A DNA stretch of 64,000 bases from VYFG01 sp965203365 (GTDB taxonomy: Bacteria > Pseudomonadota > Gammaproteobacteria > Arenicellales > Poriferihabitantaceae), in the NCBI GenBank assembly GCA_965203365.1, contig OZ241878.1, positions 1,178,001-1,242,000 on the forward strand, read 5' to 3'. The notes under the pieces are model-generated. The model did no database searches, was not told the DNA's origin, and worked only from the letters and a program-made list of their open reading frames with translations. Shown piece after piece: positions 18,249 to 27,121 of this stretch (within the stretch, counting starts at the first letter, position 1; every line of letters starts with the position of its first letter). Made by a program: the position numbers and the translations under genes.

Positions 18249-19795
18249 ACCCAGCACCCAGACGACGAAGCAGTGGCCGGATGTCACGCCGGGCAGCCGC
18301 TCAAGACCCCCCACCCCCACGGGCGGTGGATTACCATAACCTGGTCAACCCCTTTACCCCCCAGACCGTTTTTTCCGATGACGAGGTCGAAGCCCTGCAT
18401 CGAAAAGCCCTCTACATCCTTCAGGAGCTGGGAATCCGCATCCTGCTGCCGGAGGCCAGGGATCGGCTGAAATCAGCGGGTTCCCTGGTCGATGACGACA
18501 CCTGGATTGTCCGTATCGGCGCCGACATCGTCGAGCAGGCGGTGCAATGGGCCCCCCGTAGCTTTATCCTGAAAGGTGCGATCCCCCAAAAGGACCTGCT
18601 CATGGCGCCCGGTCAGTTGACATTCAAGGCCGGGGCTGGCTGCCCGAATGTGTATGATCGCCAGCGTGGACGTCGTCCGGGTGACATGGTCTCGTTTACC
18701 GAGTTGATGAAACTCACCCAATGCTTTGATGTACTGCATATGCAAGGGGCCTCCCTGGAGCCTCAGGACATCCCTGTCCAGGTGCGCCATTATCACACCT
18801 TGCGGGTTCAGCTGACGGTGGGCGACAAGGCCCCTTGGATATTCTGCCGCGGTCGCAGCCAGGTCGCTGATGCCTTCGAAATGATCCGTATCCTCCATGG
18901 GCTCAGCCACGAGGAGTTCCTCGCCTGCCCCTGGTCGACGACGGTGGTCAATACCAATTCGCCGCGACAGCTCGACAACCCGATGGCCCAGGGCATCATT
19001 GACTTTGCCTTGAACAATCAGCTCTGCATCATTACGCCGTTCTGCCTGCTGGGAGCCATGGCGCCGATTACGGTGCCCGGCGCCCTCAGTCTCCAGCATG
19101 CGGAGGCGCTGGCCGGCATCACCCTGAGTCAGATATGCAATCCGGGGGCCCCGGTCCTGTATGGCAACTTTGCCTCCAACGTGGACATGAAATCAGGCGC
19201 TCCCACCTTCGGCACGCCAGAACATATCAAAGCCACTCTGGGTTCGGGACAACTGGCCAGACGGATTGGCCTGCCTTGGCGGTCGTCCGTCGGCAGTGGC
19301 GCCAATATCGCCGACGCCCAAGGCGCACATGAAACCGAACTCAGTGGCTGGGGGGCCGTGCTGGCCGGCGCGACCACCGTCATGCATTCCACCGGATGGC
19401 TGGAAGGCGGCCTGACCTTCGGTTACGAAAAAATGATCACGGACCTCGAAATGATCCAGACCTTTGCCGAACTGTGTCATCCGACGCCGGTAAATGAAAC
19501 GGAAATGGCGTATGAAGCCATCGCAGAAGTGGATCCGGGTGGCCACTTTTTTGCCGCCCACCACACCATGGAACGGTACCGCAATGCGTTCTACGAACCA
19601 CTCGTCGCCGACCGTTCCAATTTTGGGCAATGGCTCGAAAGCGGCCGTCTGACCGCCGACGAGCGGGCCACGGTGGTCTGGCAAGGATTGCTCGACACTT
19701 TTCAAGCTCCCGACCGCGACCCAGACCGAGTCGAAGCCCTGAACCAATTCATTGCCCGCCGCACAGCCGAAGGCGGTGCGCCTCCCTTGAGTTGA
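18245..19795 (+). CDS. MttB-family methyltransferase, non-pyrrolysine (paralogue 1)
   Basis: A 516-residue member of the trimethylamine methyltransferase superfamily: residues FSDDEVEALHRKALYILQEL at about 43-62, the long TIM-barrel core, and GAPVLYGNFASNVDMKSGAP near 300-320. The coding frame is continuous without an internal TAG, so it is of the non-pyrrolysine type, whose characterised members act on glycine betaine or other quaternary amines with a corrinoid protein. It is translationally coupled to the dimethylglycine-dehydrogenase-like gene, which fits betaine to dimethylglycine to sarcosine. No corrinoid protein gene is visible nearby. Two paralogues lie at 27122 and 43487. Confidence 0.85.
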   Translation: MNPAPRRRSSGRMSRRAAAQDPPPPRAVDYHNLVNPFTPQTVFSDDEVEALHRKALYILQELGIRILLPEARDRLKSAGSLVDDDTWIVRIGADIVEQAVQWAPRSFILKGAIPQKDLLMAPGQLTFKAGAGCPNVYDRQRGRRPGDMVSFTELMKLTQCFDVLHMQGASLEPQDIPVQVRHYHTLRVQLTVGDKAPWIFCRGRSQVADAFEMIRILHGLSHEEFLACPWSTTVVNTNSPRQLDNPMAQGIIDFALNNQLCIITPFCLLGAMAPITVPGALSLQHAEALAGITLSQICNPGAPVLYGNFASNVDMKSGAPTFGTPEHIKATLGSGQLARRIGLPWRSSVGSGANIADAQGAHETELSGWGAVLAGATTVMHSTGWLEGGLTFGYEKMITDLEMIQTFAELCHPTPVNETEMAYEAIAEVDPGGHFFAAHHTMERYRNAFYEPLVADRSNFGQWLESGRLTADERATVVWQGLLDTFQAPDRDPDRVEALNQFIARRTAEGGAPPLS

Positions 19796-19861
19796 CTCGA
19801 TTGTCGGCATGCGATGGCTTTGCAAGGTGATCTGCCCATGGCTGAATAAGGGCTTGTGCCG

Positions 19862-21451
19862 ATGAGCGCTGCGCTGCTGCTCATTGCCTTCGCGGCGGGC
19901 CTCATGTTCCGCCGCCTGGGGTATCCTCCGCTGCTGGGGTTTCTTCTGGCGGGTTTTGTGGCCCATGAACTCGATATCGGGAATCTTGAGACCATTCGTC
20001 CACTGGCCGATCTCGGCATCACCCTGCTGCTCTTTACCATTGGGCTGAAGCTGAACCTGCGGGAACTGGCCGAGGTGCAGGTCTGGGGAACGGCGACCCT
20101 GCACATGCTGATCGCTGTGATTCTCACTGTACCGGTGATACTGATTGTCGGATTCCTGTTTCCGGCGTTGCAGCTGGAGTCTCTGACGGCGGCCTGGATT
20201 CTGGCGTTTGCGCTCTCGTTCTCCAGTACCGTATTCGCGGTGAAGATCTTTGAAGAACGTGGTGAAGGGGCGGCACTCCATGCTGAAATTGCGATTGGCA
20301 TCCTGATCATTCAGGACATTTTTGCGGTGGGCTTTCTCGTCCTGACGGCGGACAAGATGCCCAGTCCCTGGGCGTTTGGGCTGCTGGCCCTGCCGTGGTT
20401 GCGACCGGCCCTGACCGCGGTCCTGAATCGGGTGGGACATGGTGAACTGCTGGTCTTGTTCGGGGTCGCCAGTGCGATTGCCGCCTATGAGTTGTTCGAG
20501 TTGGTGGATCTCAAGGGCGGGCTGGGCGCCTTGCTGTGTGGAGTCTTGCTGGGTCGCACCGAAAAATCAGCCGAACTCTACAAGAGCCTGGTGTCGCTGA
20601 AAGACCTCTTCCTGATCGGCTTTTTTCTTCATATCGGCTTCTTCGGTTTGCCGCCCCTGGCCGTGCTTGTGGTCGCTTTGGCCTTGGCGTTGCTCGTTTT
20701 CCTGCGACCATTGATCTACTACTTCCTGCTGGTGGGCTTCGGGCTGCGCGCCCGGACCGCTTTTGTGACCGGATTCAGCTTGTGCAACTACTCCGAATTC
20801 GGACTGATTGTGGGCGCCATTGCCGTGGACAGCCATATTCTGTCACCGGAATGGTTGACCACTCTGGCCCTGGTCATGGCCCTGTCATTGTTCATTGCGA
20901 CACCCTTCAATACCCGTGTTCATCCCCTCTACAGCCGGTGTGCCCACCTCCTGCACCAGTTCGAACGCAAGGAACGGCTGGAGCGCGAGCGGATCGTGAG
21001 CCTGGAGGATGCAACCATTGTGGTGCTGGGCATGGGGCGTGTGGGAGTCGGTGCCTACAAAACCCTCCATGAACGGTATGGGGATGTCGTGGTCGGTATT
21101 GAAGAAAACCTGGAAAAAGCCAAGCGGCTGGCCGATGAGGGCTATCGCTGCTTGCCGGGGGACGCCAGCGATTATGATTTCTGGCAAGATACAAAACTGG
21201 TCAATCGGCGGATGCTGCTGGTCAGCCTGTCGAATCATCGCGAGAATCTTGATGTGGTCCACCTGGCGAAACAGTTCCACTTTCCCGGTATTCTGGCCGT
21301 CATTTCCCGCTACCCGGACCATAAGGCGGAGCTCGAAAGCCTCGGCTGTGTCACCTTCAACCTCTACGCCGGAGCGGGACATGGTTTTGCGGAATATGTC
21401 CTGCGCCAACTGGACACACCCTCGACGGATGATGACGAGACAGCCGTCTAG
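19862..21451 (+). CDS. CPA2-family monovalent cation:proton antiporter with RCK (TrkA-N) domain
   Basis: A protein of about 529 residues. The first 370 form 10-12 membrane helices of a Na/H exchanger fold (RRLGYPPLLGFLLAGFVAHE, LLFTIGLKLNLRELAE, FALSFSSTVFAVKIF). Residues 375-500 form a cytoplasmic nucleotide-binding RCK domain with the Rossmann motif VVLGMGRVGVGAY. It resembles KefB/KefC/YbaL potassium-efflux antiporters. ATG 19862 is preferred because AAGGG lies about 9 nt upstream; a GTG at 19856 is the alternative. Located 66 bp after mttB paralogue 1 on the same strand; linkage with osmolyte metabolism is plausible. Confidence 0.88.
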   Translation: MSAALLLIAFAAGLMFRRLGYPPLLGFLLAGFVAHELDIGNLETIRPLADLGITLLLFTIGLKLNLRELAEVQVWGTATLHMLIAVILTVPVILIVGFLFPALQLESLTAAWILAFALSFSSTVFAVKIFEERGEGAALHAEIAIGILIIQDIFAVGFLVLTADKMPSPWAFGLLALPWLRPALTAVLNRVGHGELLVLFGVASAIAAYELFELVDLKGGLGALLCGVLLGRTEKSAELYKSLVSLKDLFLIGFFLHIGFFGLPPLAVLVVALALALLVFLRPLIYYFLLVGFGLRARTAFVTGFSLCNYSEFGLIVGAIAVDSHILSPEWLTTLALVMALSLFIATPFNTRVHPLYSRCAHLLHQFERKERLERERIVSLEDATIVVLGMGRVGVGAYKTLHERYGDVVVGIEENLEKAKRLADEGYRCLPGDASDYDFWQDTKLVNRRMLLVSLSNHRENLDVVHLAKQFHFPGILAVISRYPDHKAELESLGCVTFNLYAGAGHGFAEYVLRQLDTPSTDDDETAV

Positions 21452-21593
21452 ACCGTCCCGCTATCCGACATTCCAGGCAATCACATCCTGCCCGACCCAC
21501 CGGTCGGCCGCGGTCGGTCCCTCCGAAAGACAGGACCCCACCCCTTGCCGTAGGGTTTCCGGCCTCCCGGGTCGACGAGTCCGCCCGTCCGGT

Positions 21594-22532
21594 TCAATAT
21601 CCCGCCTCACGGTCCACTTCATGCAACAACGGTTGTCCGGCCATCAGACGAAGATAGTTGTTCGCCACATCTTCCAACCCGTCGTCCAGATCCCAACCCG
21701 ACACATGGGGCGTGACCGTCACCCCAGGATGCGACCACAAAGGACTGTCCTGACTGAGCGGCTCGCTGGAAAACACATCCAGCACAGCACCGGCCAAATG
21801 TCCGGAATCCAGAGTCTGGATCAACGCCTCTTCCACCAGGAGATCTCCTCGTCCCGCATTCATCAGGACGGCCCCCGGCTTGATCTGGGCGAGTCGGTCG
21901 GCATCAAAGAGCCCAATCGTCAACGGGGTGGAAGGCAAGACGCAGACGACATAATCCGCTTGGCCCAACATGCCAGTCAATGCCGTCAGGCCATGACCAC
22001 ATTCGACGCTGGGCAGACTCTTGGCCGTTCGGCTCCAACCCATCACTCGAAATCCCAATCGGGTGAAATAATCCGCCACCTTGGAACCAATGTGGCCAAG
22101 CCCCAATACCATGACCGTTGTTCCCGCACTTGATCTCGGCGGATGTGGGATCCACTGGCGTCGGGCTGCCTGATCCTGGTAGCGGGAAATATGCTGCTGC
22201 TGCCCCAGCACATGGGCCAGAAAATATTCCGCGATCTCAATCGCAGGTCCGGCGGGTCTCAGTCGACAGACCCGCACATGCGGTGGCAGATCCGGATCGC
22301 GCACAATTCCATCGACACCAGCCCCCAGTTTTTGCACCAGCCTCAGATTGGGCAGCGAAGCCGCCACCCCCGGATGCAGTTTCACAGCGGCCAGCATGAT
22401 CACCTGGGTGGCCCGATGTCCTGGAGCCCCATGCAGGATCTCCACCCCGGGGAGCTGTGGTGCCAGCCGGTCCCTGAGTGCCTCTTCGGTGAGCCATTGC
22501 GGCTGGCGAATGTCAATCAGCAGGGCCATCAT
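21594..22532 (-). CDS. D-2-hydroxyacid dehydrogenase (GhrA-like glyoxylate/hydroxypyruvate reductase)
   Basis: About 312 residues from the ATG at 22532, which has a GGAG ribosome site just upstream. The open frame reaches 22631, but that extension is unlike the family. The NAD(P) Rossmann motif is VMVLGLGHIGSKVADYF. The catalytic trio is visible: Arg in NAGRGDLLVEE, Glu in LDVFSSEPLSQD, and His in TPHVSGWD. It reduces 2-keto acids such as glyoxylate or hydroxypyruvate. It is divergent from the 3-hydroxyisobutyrate-dehydrogenase-like gene across 223 bp. A place downstream of glycine/serine produced from betaine is an inference. Confidence 0.85.
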   Translation of the reverse strand: MMALLIDIRQPQWLTEEALRDRLAPQLPGVEILHGAPGHRATQVIMLAAVKLHPGVAASLPNLRLVQKLGAGVDGIVRDPDLPPHVRVCRLRPAGPAIEIAEYFLAHVLGQQQHISRYQDQAARRQWIPHPPRSSAGTTVMVLGLGHIGSKVADYFTRLGFRVMGWSRTAKSLPSVECGHGLTALTGMLGQADYVVCVLPSTPLTIGLFDADRLAQIKPGAVLMNAGRGDLLVEEALIQTLDSGHLAGAVLDVFSSEPLSQDSPLWSHPGVTVTPHVSGWDLDDGLEDVANNYLRLMAGQPLLHEVDREAGY

Positions 22533-22755
22533 GCGACTCCAGGGGTTATCATCATGCCAATCACCCAGCCTTTCCAGACGGGTCATCTCACCAATTCTGC
22601 CCGAATTGTACCGTTTACGGGATAGGCACACATCGCCTCATCATCCCCGAGATGTCGTCAACAGGGATTGGGTGAATGGACCACACTGACTATAATCCCG
22701 GCATCCAGGCGTCACGTCGCCTCTTCACCTGAACTCTCATGATGATTCTTCTCCC

Positions 22756-23718
22756 ATGACCCATGTTGGATTTATCGGCCTTGGCAATGTCGGTGGCAAG
22801 CTGGCCGGCAGCCTGCTGCGAAACGGGATTGACCTTACCGTCCGGGATTTGAGCCGGGATATCGCGGCACCCTTTCTCCGACGCGGTGCCCACTGGGGCG
22901 AAAGCCCCAGGGCGATGGCAGAAACGGTGGACATCCTGATCACCTGCCTGCCCTCTCCGGTGGCCAGTGCCACTGTTCTAGAAGCGGAAGACGGAGCGTT
23001 GGCGGGACTGGGAAAGGGCAAGATCTGGGCCGAGATGAGCACCACCGATCAGTCGGAAGTGCTACGTCTCGGCGCGAAGGTGCGGGCGGTCGGGGCGGAT
23101 CCGGTCGATTGTCCCGTCTCGGGGGGTTGTCACCGGGCCCAGACCGGAAATATCGCCATTTTTGCCGGTGGTGAACGGTCCGTGTTCGAGCGAATGCTGC
23201 CGATACTCACCATCCTGGGTCGACATATCCTCCATACTGGCGTACTCGGCTCGGCCTCCGTGCTCAAGGTCGTGACCAATTATCTGGCGACGGCAAATCT
23301 GGTGAGCCTGTGCGAAGCACTGGTCACCTCCCACATGGCCGGCATGGATCTGAATATTGCCTACGAGGCCATCCGCATTTCTTCCGGGAATTCCTTTGTC
23401 CACGAAACCGAAAGCCAGGTCATCCTCAATGGCAGTCGGGATATCAACTTCACGATGGATCTGGTCAGCAAGGATATCGGAATTTTCCATGACATCGCCG
23501 AACGCGCCGGTCTGACGCTGGAGCTCGCCCCTCTGCTGGTATCCATATTCCGAGATGGACAGCAGCGGTATGGACCACGGGCTTTCTCCCCTGACATTAT
23601 TCGCCGATTGGAAGACCAGACGGGGATCCAGGTGCTGGCACCGGGTTTTCCCGCCGAAATCACGGATGACGAGCCTGAAGAGCCCGGCTACGAAATAAAG
23701 CCTGCCATCATTGCATGA
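22756..23718 (+). CDS. NAD(P)-binding beta-hydroxyacid dehydrogenase (3-hydroxyisobutyrate dehydrogenase family)
   Basis: A 320-residue enzyme with N-terminal Rossmann motif VGFIGLGNVGGKLAGSLL. The substrate loop DCPVSGGCHRAQTGNIAIFA and the catalytic-lysine helix LKVVTNYLATANL are both present. Members reduce or oxidise small beta-hydroxyacids such as 3-hydroxyisobutyrate, tartronate semialdehyde or 2-hydroxymethylglutarate. Its stop overlaps the azlC start by four bases, so it heads an operon with azlC, azlD and an M20 hydrolase. The substrate is not resolved. Confidence 0.85.
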   Translation: MTHVGFIGLGNVGGKLAGSLLRNGIDLTVRDLSRDIAAPFLRRGAHWGESPRAMAETVDILITCLPSPVASATVLEAEDGALAGLGKGKIWAEMSTTDQSEVLRLGAKVRAVGADPVDCPVSGGCHRAQTGNIAIFAGGERSVFERMLPILTILGRHILHTGVLGSASVLKVVTNYLATANLVSLCEALVTSHMAGMDLNIAYEAIRISSGNSFVHETESQVILNGSRDINFTMDLVSKDIGIFHDIAERAGLTLELAPLLVSIFRDGQQRYGPRAFSPDIIRRLEDQTGIQVLAPGFPAEITDDEPEEPGYEIKPAIIA

Positions 23719-24419
23719 TCGATACCCCGGCACAGGCCTATCGACAGGCGGCGCAGGATGCCTTCGGCTTCCCGGCCATCATGTTGCTGGCCGGCATGAC
23801 GGGCTTCGGCTCACTGGCCAGAGAGAGCGGGCTCACGCTGGGTATGGCCCTCGGCACCACGGCGGGCATCTGGGGATTGCCGGGTCAATTGGCCTTGGCG
23901 GAAATGCATGCGGCCGGCGTCCCGGCCCTGTTCGTGATTCTCGCCGTCTCACTGGCCAATGCGCGCTTCTTTCCGATGGCCGTCTCCTTCATACCGCTCA
24001 TGCGCGGTGGCGTCCGGCACTATGGCTGGATGTATGCCCTGGTGCAACTGCTGTCGATCAATTCCTGGGCGGCCGGTCTGAAACGTTTTCCGGAAATCTC
24101 CCTGTCCCAACGCCCCCGGTACTATGTGGCTTTCGCCTTGATCTGCATGACCGCAGGGTTGTTCGGGACGGCTCTGGGATATTTTGGGGTTGGGGCCATG
24201 CCGGCACCCGCCGCCCTGGGGCTGATCTTTCTCAATCCGCTCTTTTTTGCGGTACTGCTGGCCGGAACCCGACTGGGTCCGGCGATCTCGGCCATGCTGA
24301 TCGGCATTCCTCTGGGTCCCCTGTTTCACTGGCTGTCGCCCGAATGGGGGCTTCTTGTCACGGGACTGATCGGCGGGACTCTGGCATTTTGGCTCCATCC
24401 CACCCGACGTCACCGGTGA
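23715..24419 (+). CDS. azlC: AzlC-family branched-chain amino acid exporter, large subunit
   Basis: A 234-residue integral membrane protein. Landmarks are AYRQAAQDAFGFPAIMLLAG, SLARESGLTLGMA and LAVSLANARFFPMAVSFIPL, which correspond to the conserved AzlC N-terminal half, with several further membrane helices. AzlC and AzlD together (LIV-E family) export branched-chain amino acids. The start overlaps the previous gene by ATGA and the stop overlaps the azlD GTG start by four bases. The context with a dehydrogenase and a peptidase-like hydrolase suggests export of a product, but this is inference. Confidence 0.88.
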   Translation: MIDTPAQAYRQAAQDAFGFPAIMLLAGMTGFGSLARESGLTLGMALGTTAGIWGLPGQLALAEMHAAGVPALFVILAVSLANARFFPMAVSFIPLMRGGVRHYGWMYALVQLLSINSWAAGLKRFPEISLSQRPRYYVAFALICMTAGLFGTALGYFGVGAMPAPAALGLIFLNPLFFAVLLAGTRLGPAISAMLIGIPLGPLFHWLSPEWGLLVTGLIGGTLAFWLHPTRRHR

Positions 24420-24745
24420 GTGCCAATGCCTGGCTCTGGCTGGTGGTGATCGGTGCCATCGGCGCCACCTATCTCTGGCGTTTTCTCGGCACTCTGCTCT
24501 CCCGGCAAGTCTCCCCAGAAAGTCTTTTCTTTCAGTGGATTACGTGTGTCTCTTACGCGATGCTCGCGGGCCTGATCGCTCGCATGATTCTGATACCCGT
24601 GGGGCCGTTGATGGATGTTCCGCTGTGGATTCGCCTGACAGGCACCGTCGTGGGACTGTCATTCTTCTTCCTGCTGGGTCGACAGGTACTGACCGGTGTT
24701 GGGGCCGGTCTGGTCATCTTCATGGCCTTGGTCGGTTATACCTGA
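24416..24745 (+). CDS. azlD: AzlD-family small subunit of amino acid exporter
   Basis: A 109-residue hydrophobic protein translated from GTG 24416, which overlaps the azlC stop (GTGA). It has about four membrane segments (AWLWLVVIGAIGATYLWRFL; YAMLAGLIARMILIPVGPL; GTVVGLSFFFLLG; GAGLVIFMALVG). A longer open frame reading through from 23711 in the other phase is not coding; only its last third is AzlD. The tight coupling with azlC is the standard arrangement. Confidence 0.8.
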   Translation: MSANAWLWLVVIGAIGATYLWRFLGTLLSRQVSPESLFFQWITCVSYAMLAGLIARMILIPVGPLMDVPLWIRLTGTVVGLSFFFLLGRQVLTGVGAGLVIFMALVGYT

Positions 24746-24757
24746 ACCAGACGTAAC

Positions 24758-26347
24758 GTGAGCCTCCCTGACGACCACCGTCGGCGAAGCACCATTCTGC
24801 AATGGGTGGATGATCGCATGCCCGATCTGTCCGAATGGAATCAGGTCATCTTTGATTTTGGCGAAACGGCTTGGCGTGAATACCGTTCGGCCGACTGGTA
24901 CGTCAATCGCATGCGGGCAGAGGGATTCGACGTCGAGGTCGGTAGCGGAGGCATGCCCACCGCTTTTTGTGCCGTCTGGAGCAATGGTGGCGGGCCCGTC
25001 ATCGGAGGCTATGCCGAGTATGATGGTGTTCCTGGCAACTGCCAGGCCGCCGACACCATGAAACGGCCTCGGGCAGGCCTTTCGGAGCATGCCGGGGGGC
25101 ATACGGACCCGCACTCCGCGCTCGGCATTGCCAGTCTGGGAGGCTTTCTCGCCGCAAAGGCGGCCATGGAAAAATACCGCATTCCAGGTACCTTGAAATT
25201 CCTTGGCGAACCAGCCGAAAAGGTGCGCGGATCAAAACCGATTCATGCGGCAGCGGGCTATTATGACGATCTCGATGCCGCGATCAGTTTCCATCCATTC
25301 TACATGTTGCCGCTATGCAACACGGTGCGCTGGAACACGCACTGTGGCGCGGCCTATGCCGTGATCTACAGCTTTCATTGCGACCACCCGGAAACTTGGG
25401 CCGCACACGGCCATGCTGCGGTGTCTCCCATCCCCGCAGCACATGCCTCCGCTCGGGCGCCCGGAGCCAATGACGCCCTGGTGATGATGTACCAGACATC
25501 CAAAAGTCTGCGCGAACACATGATCGCCTCCGGGTGTGGATGGTCCATGAATGAATGCATTTTAACGTCCGGGCAAGCGACGGCGGACAGTCTGCCCGCC
25601 CGGCTGGCGCAGATCCAATACATCGTACGGGTACCGAATGTGGACATGGCCCACCAGGTCCTCACGGTACTGGATCAAAATGCCCGAGCGGCGGCCTTGG
25701 TCAACCACTGCACCTATGAACGTCATTGGGTGTCGAAATCCCGCCCCGGGCTGGCCAACCATATCCTGGCGGAAGCGACCTATCGCAATCTCGAGTCGGT
25801 GGGTCCACCGGTGTTCCATCGCGGCCGAGCCGTGGAGATCGCGCGTGACATTCAACACAACCTGGGCCTGGACCCCATGGAAAGGCCTTTTCTCGACGCC
25901 ACCGAATCCCTGATCTCGCCCCAAACAGCGGAACACCAACTCCGGATGCAACTCCCGGCCTGGCAAAAACACTTCACCTCCGATGACTACACCGAATACT
26001 GCTGGCATGCGCCGACGGTACGACTCTACATCGCTCGACCCACCCTGGCCGTTCCCGAGCCGAACTATCGTTATCCTGACTGGGTGATGAATGCCCTTGG
26101 GGGGCTACCCGACACCATCGACCCCATGATCGAATGTGCGGCCAAGACCATCGGACTGACGATCTGGGATGTGTTCACCCGGCCAGAGTTATTGCCCGTC
26201 GCCCGGGAAGAGTTCATCCAACGAACCGGGGGTGGCTTGCACGGCAAGCTCTGGCAAGCCCCCCTGTGCGACTATCCCCCACCGATTCATTTTCGCTGGC
26301 CTGAGTATGTCACCACCCCCAGAGGCACGCATTGGTGGATGGATTGA
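24758..26347 (+). CDS. M20-family amidohydrolase (AbgB-like) with altered metal-site motif
   Basis: A 529-residue protein starting at GTG 24758, 12 nt after azlD. It resembles AbgB/M20D hydrolases: GPVIGGYAEYDGVPGNCQAA, GIASLGGFLAAKAAMEKYRI and PGTLKFLGEPAEK. M20 enzymes cleave amide bonds of N-acyl amino acids or dipeptides with two metals. In most relatives the segment reads GxGHN and PAEE. Here it is GGHTDPH and PAEK, so the second acidic residue, usually a metal ligand, is a lysine. It is also longer than typical members (about 400-480). The enzyme may use another metal arrangement or substrate. Confidence 0.75.
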   Translation: MSLPDDHRRRSTILQWVDDRMPDLSEWNQVIFDFGETAWREYRSADWYVNRMRAEGFDVEVGSGGMPTAFCAVWSNGGGPVIGGYAEYDGVPGNCQAADTMKRPRAGLSEHAGGHTDPHSALGIASLGGFLAAKAAMEKYRIPGTLKFLGEPAEKVRGSKPIHAAAGYYDDLDAAISFHPFYMLPLCNTVRWNTHCGAAYAVIYSFHCDHPETWAAHGHAAVSPIPAAHASARAPGANDALVMMYQTSKSLREHMIASGCGWSMNECILTSGQATADSLPARLAQIQYIVRVPNVDMAHQVLTVLDQNARAAALVNHCTYERHWVSKSRPGLANHILAEATYRNLESVGPPVFHRGRAVEIARDIQHNLGLDPMERPFLDATESLISPQTAEHQLRMQLPAWQKHFTSDDYTEYCWHAPTVRLYIARPTLAVPEPNYRYPDWVMNALGGLPDTIDPMIECAAKTIGLTIWDVFTRPELLPVAREEFIQRTGGGLHGKLWQAPLCDYPPPIHFRWPEYVTTPRGTHWWMD

Positions 26348-26509
26348 TCGCAGTTGATTGACCGCATTTGAAGCAAAATGACGGGGCGAGTCGGTTCCCA
26401 TCGCCTTGATAGTGATGCCAATGGAATCAGTATTCAGCCGACTGATCACTTGTGGCCTGGGAAGAGGAACCCTCTGAATCCAGACACCCGGATGTCGGGA
26501 CCCTGAAGG

Positions 26510-26980
26510 TCATGACAATGTCCACTGGTACATGATGAAATCGCTGGGACCTTCGGTGTAGCGATCATAGAATCGTCGCCCCCGATCATTGAAATGTTGG
26601 GTGACCCAACGAATGGACGACCATCCGCGCCGCTTCGACAATGCGTTCAGACTCTCGAAAATCGCATCCGCCGCCCCTTGGCCACGCGCATCCGGTGTTA
26701 CAAAGAGATCATCCAGAAATCCGACTTCGTGCCCCCCCAGTGGACGCGGACAGGCACGAATGTGCGCCATACCGACCGCACGGCCCTCAACGTCCCGGGT
26801 GATCAGACCTTCCAGCACATGTCCCGGATCCAGCAGCCAACGGAAGGTGGCATCGGCAATGGCGTCCGTCATTTCGACCCGATAGAAGTCGGCATAGCCG
26901 TTGTAGAGGACCCGCCAATCTCCCTTGTCCTTTAACGTGACGAATCGAGTCTGGAAAACATTCGCTCTATGGAGTGCCAT
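26510..26980 (-). CDS. GNAT-family N-acetyltransferase
   Basis: About 156 residues from ATG 26980 (MALHRANVFQTRF); the frame extends to 27010 with an alternative start. The acetyl-CoA binding motif A is clear (LDDLFVTPDARGQGAADAIF), followed by RFYDRY near the C-terminus as in many GNATs. It transfers acetyl from acetyl-CoA to an unknown amine. It is convergent with the M20 hydrolase and lies downstream of mttB paralogue 2 on the other side. No specific substrate is evident. Confidence 0.8.
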   Translation of the reverse strand: MALHRANVFQTRFVTLKDKGDWRVLYNGYADFYRVEMTDAIADATFRWLLDPGHVLEGLITRDVEGRAVGMAHIRACPRPLGGHEVGFLDDLFVTPDARGQGAADAIFESLNALSKRRGWSSIRWVTQHFNDRGRRFYDRYTEGPSDFIMYQWTLS

Positions 26981-27121
26981 GGCACAACTGTCCTCACGGG
27001 GGGAATACATCCTGCAGAGGTCTCATCTCCATGGGACCGCTCGGATATGTCATGTACCGGCGTCGTTCGGATATCCATGACGACCGACGCACCGATGTGG
27101 CTCGCAAGAAAGGAGCACCAC

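Noticed and set aside
18245..19795. Pyrrolysine-containing trimethylamine methyltransferase
   Set aside because: The frame is open from start to natural end without an internal TAG, and no pyl genes are present, so it is of the non-pyrrolysine class.
23711..24745. 344-codon frame covering azlC and azlD
   Set aside because: Only its last third is meaningful (AzlD). The first part is a second frame of azlC with no hydrophobic pattern, so azlD was taken to start at GTG 24416.
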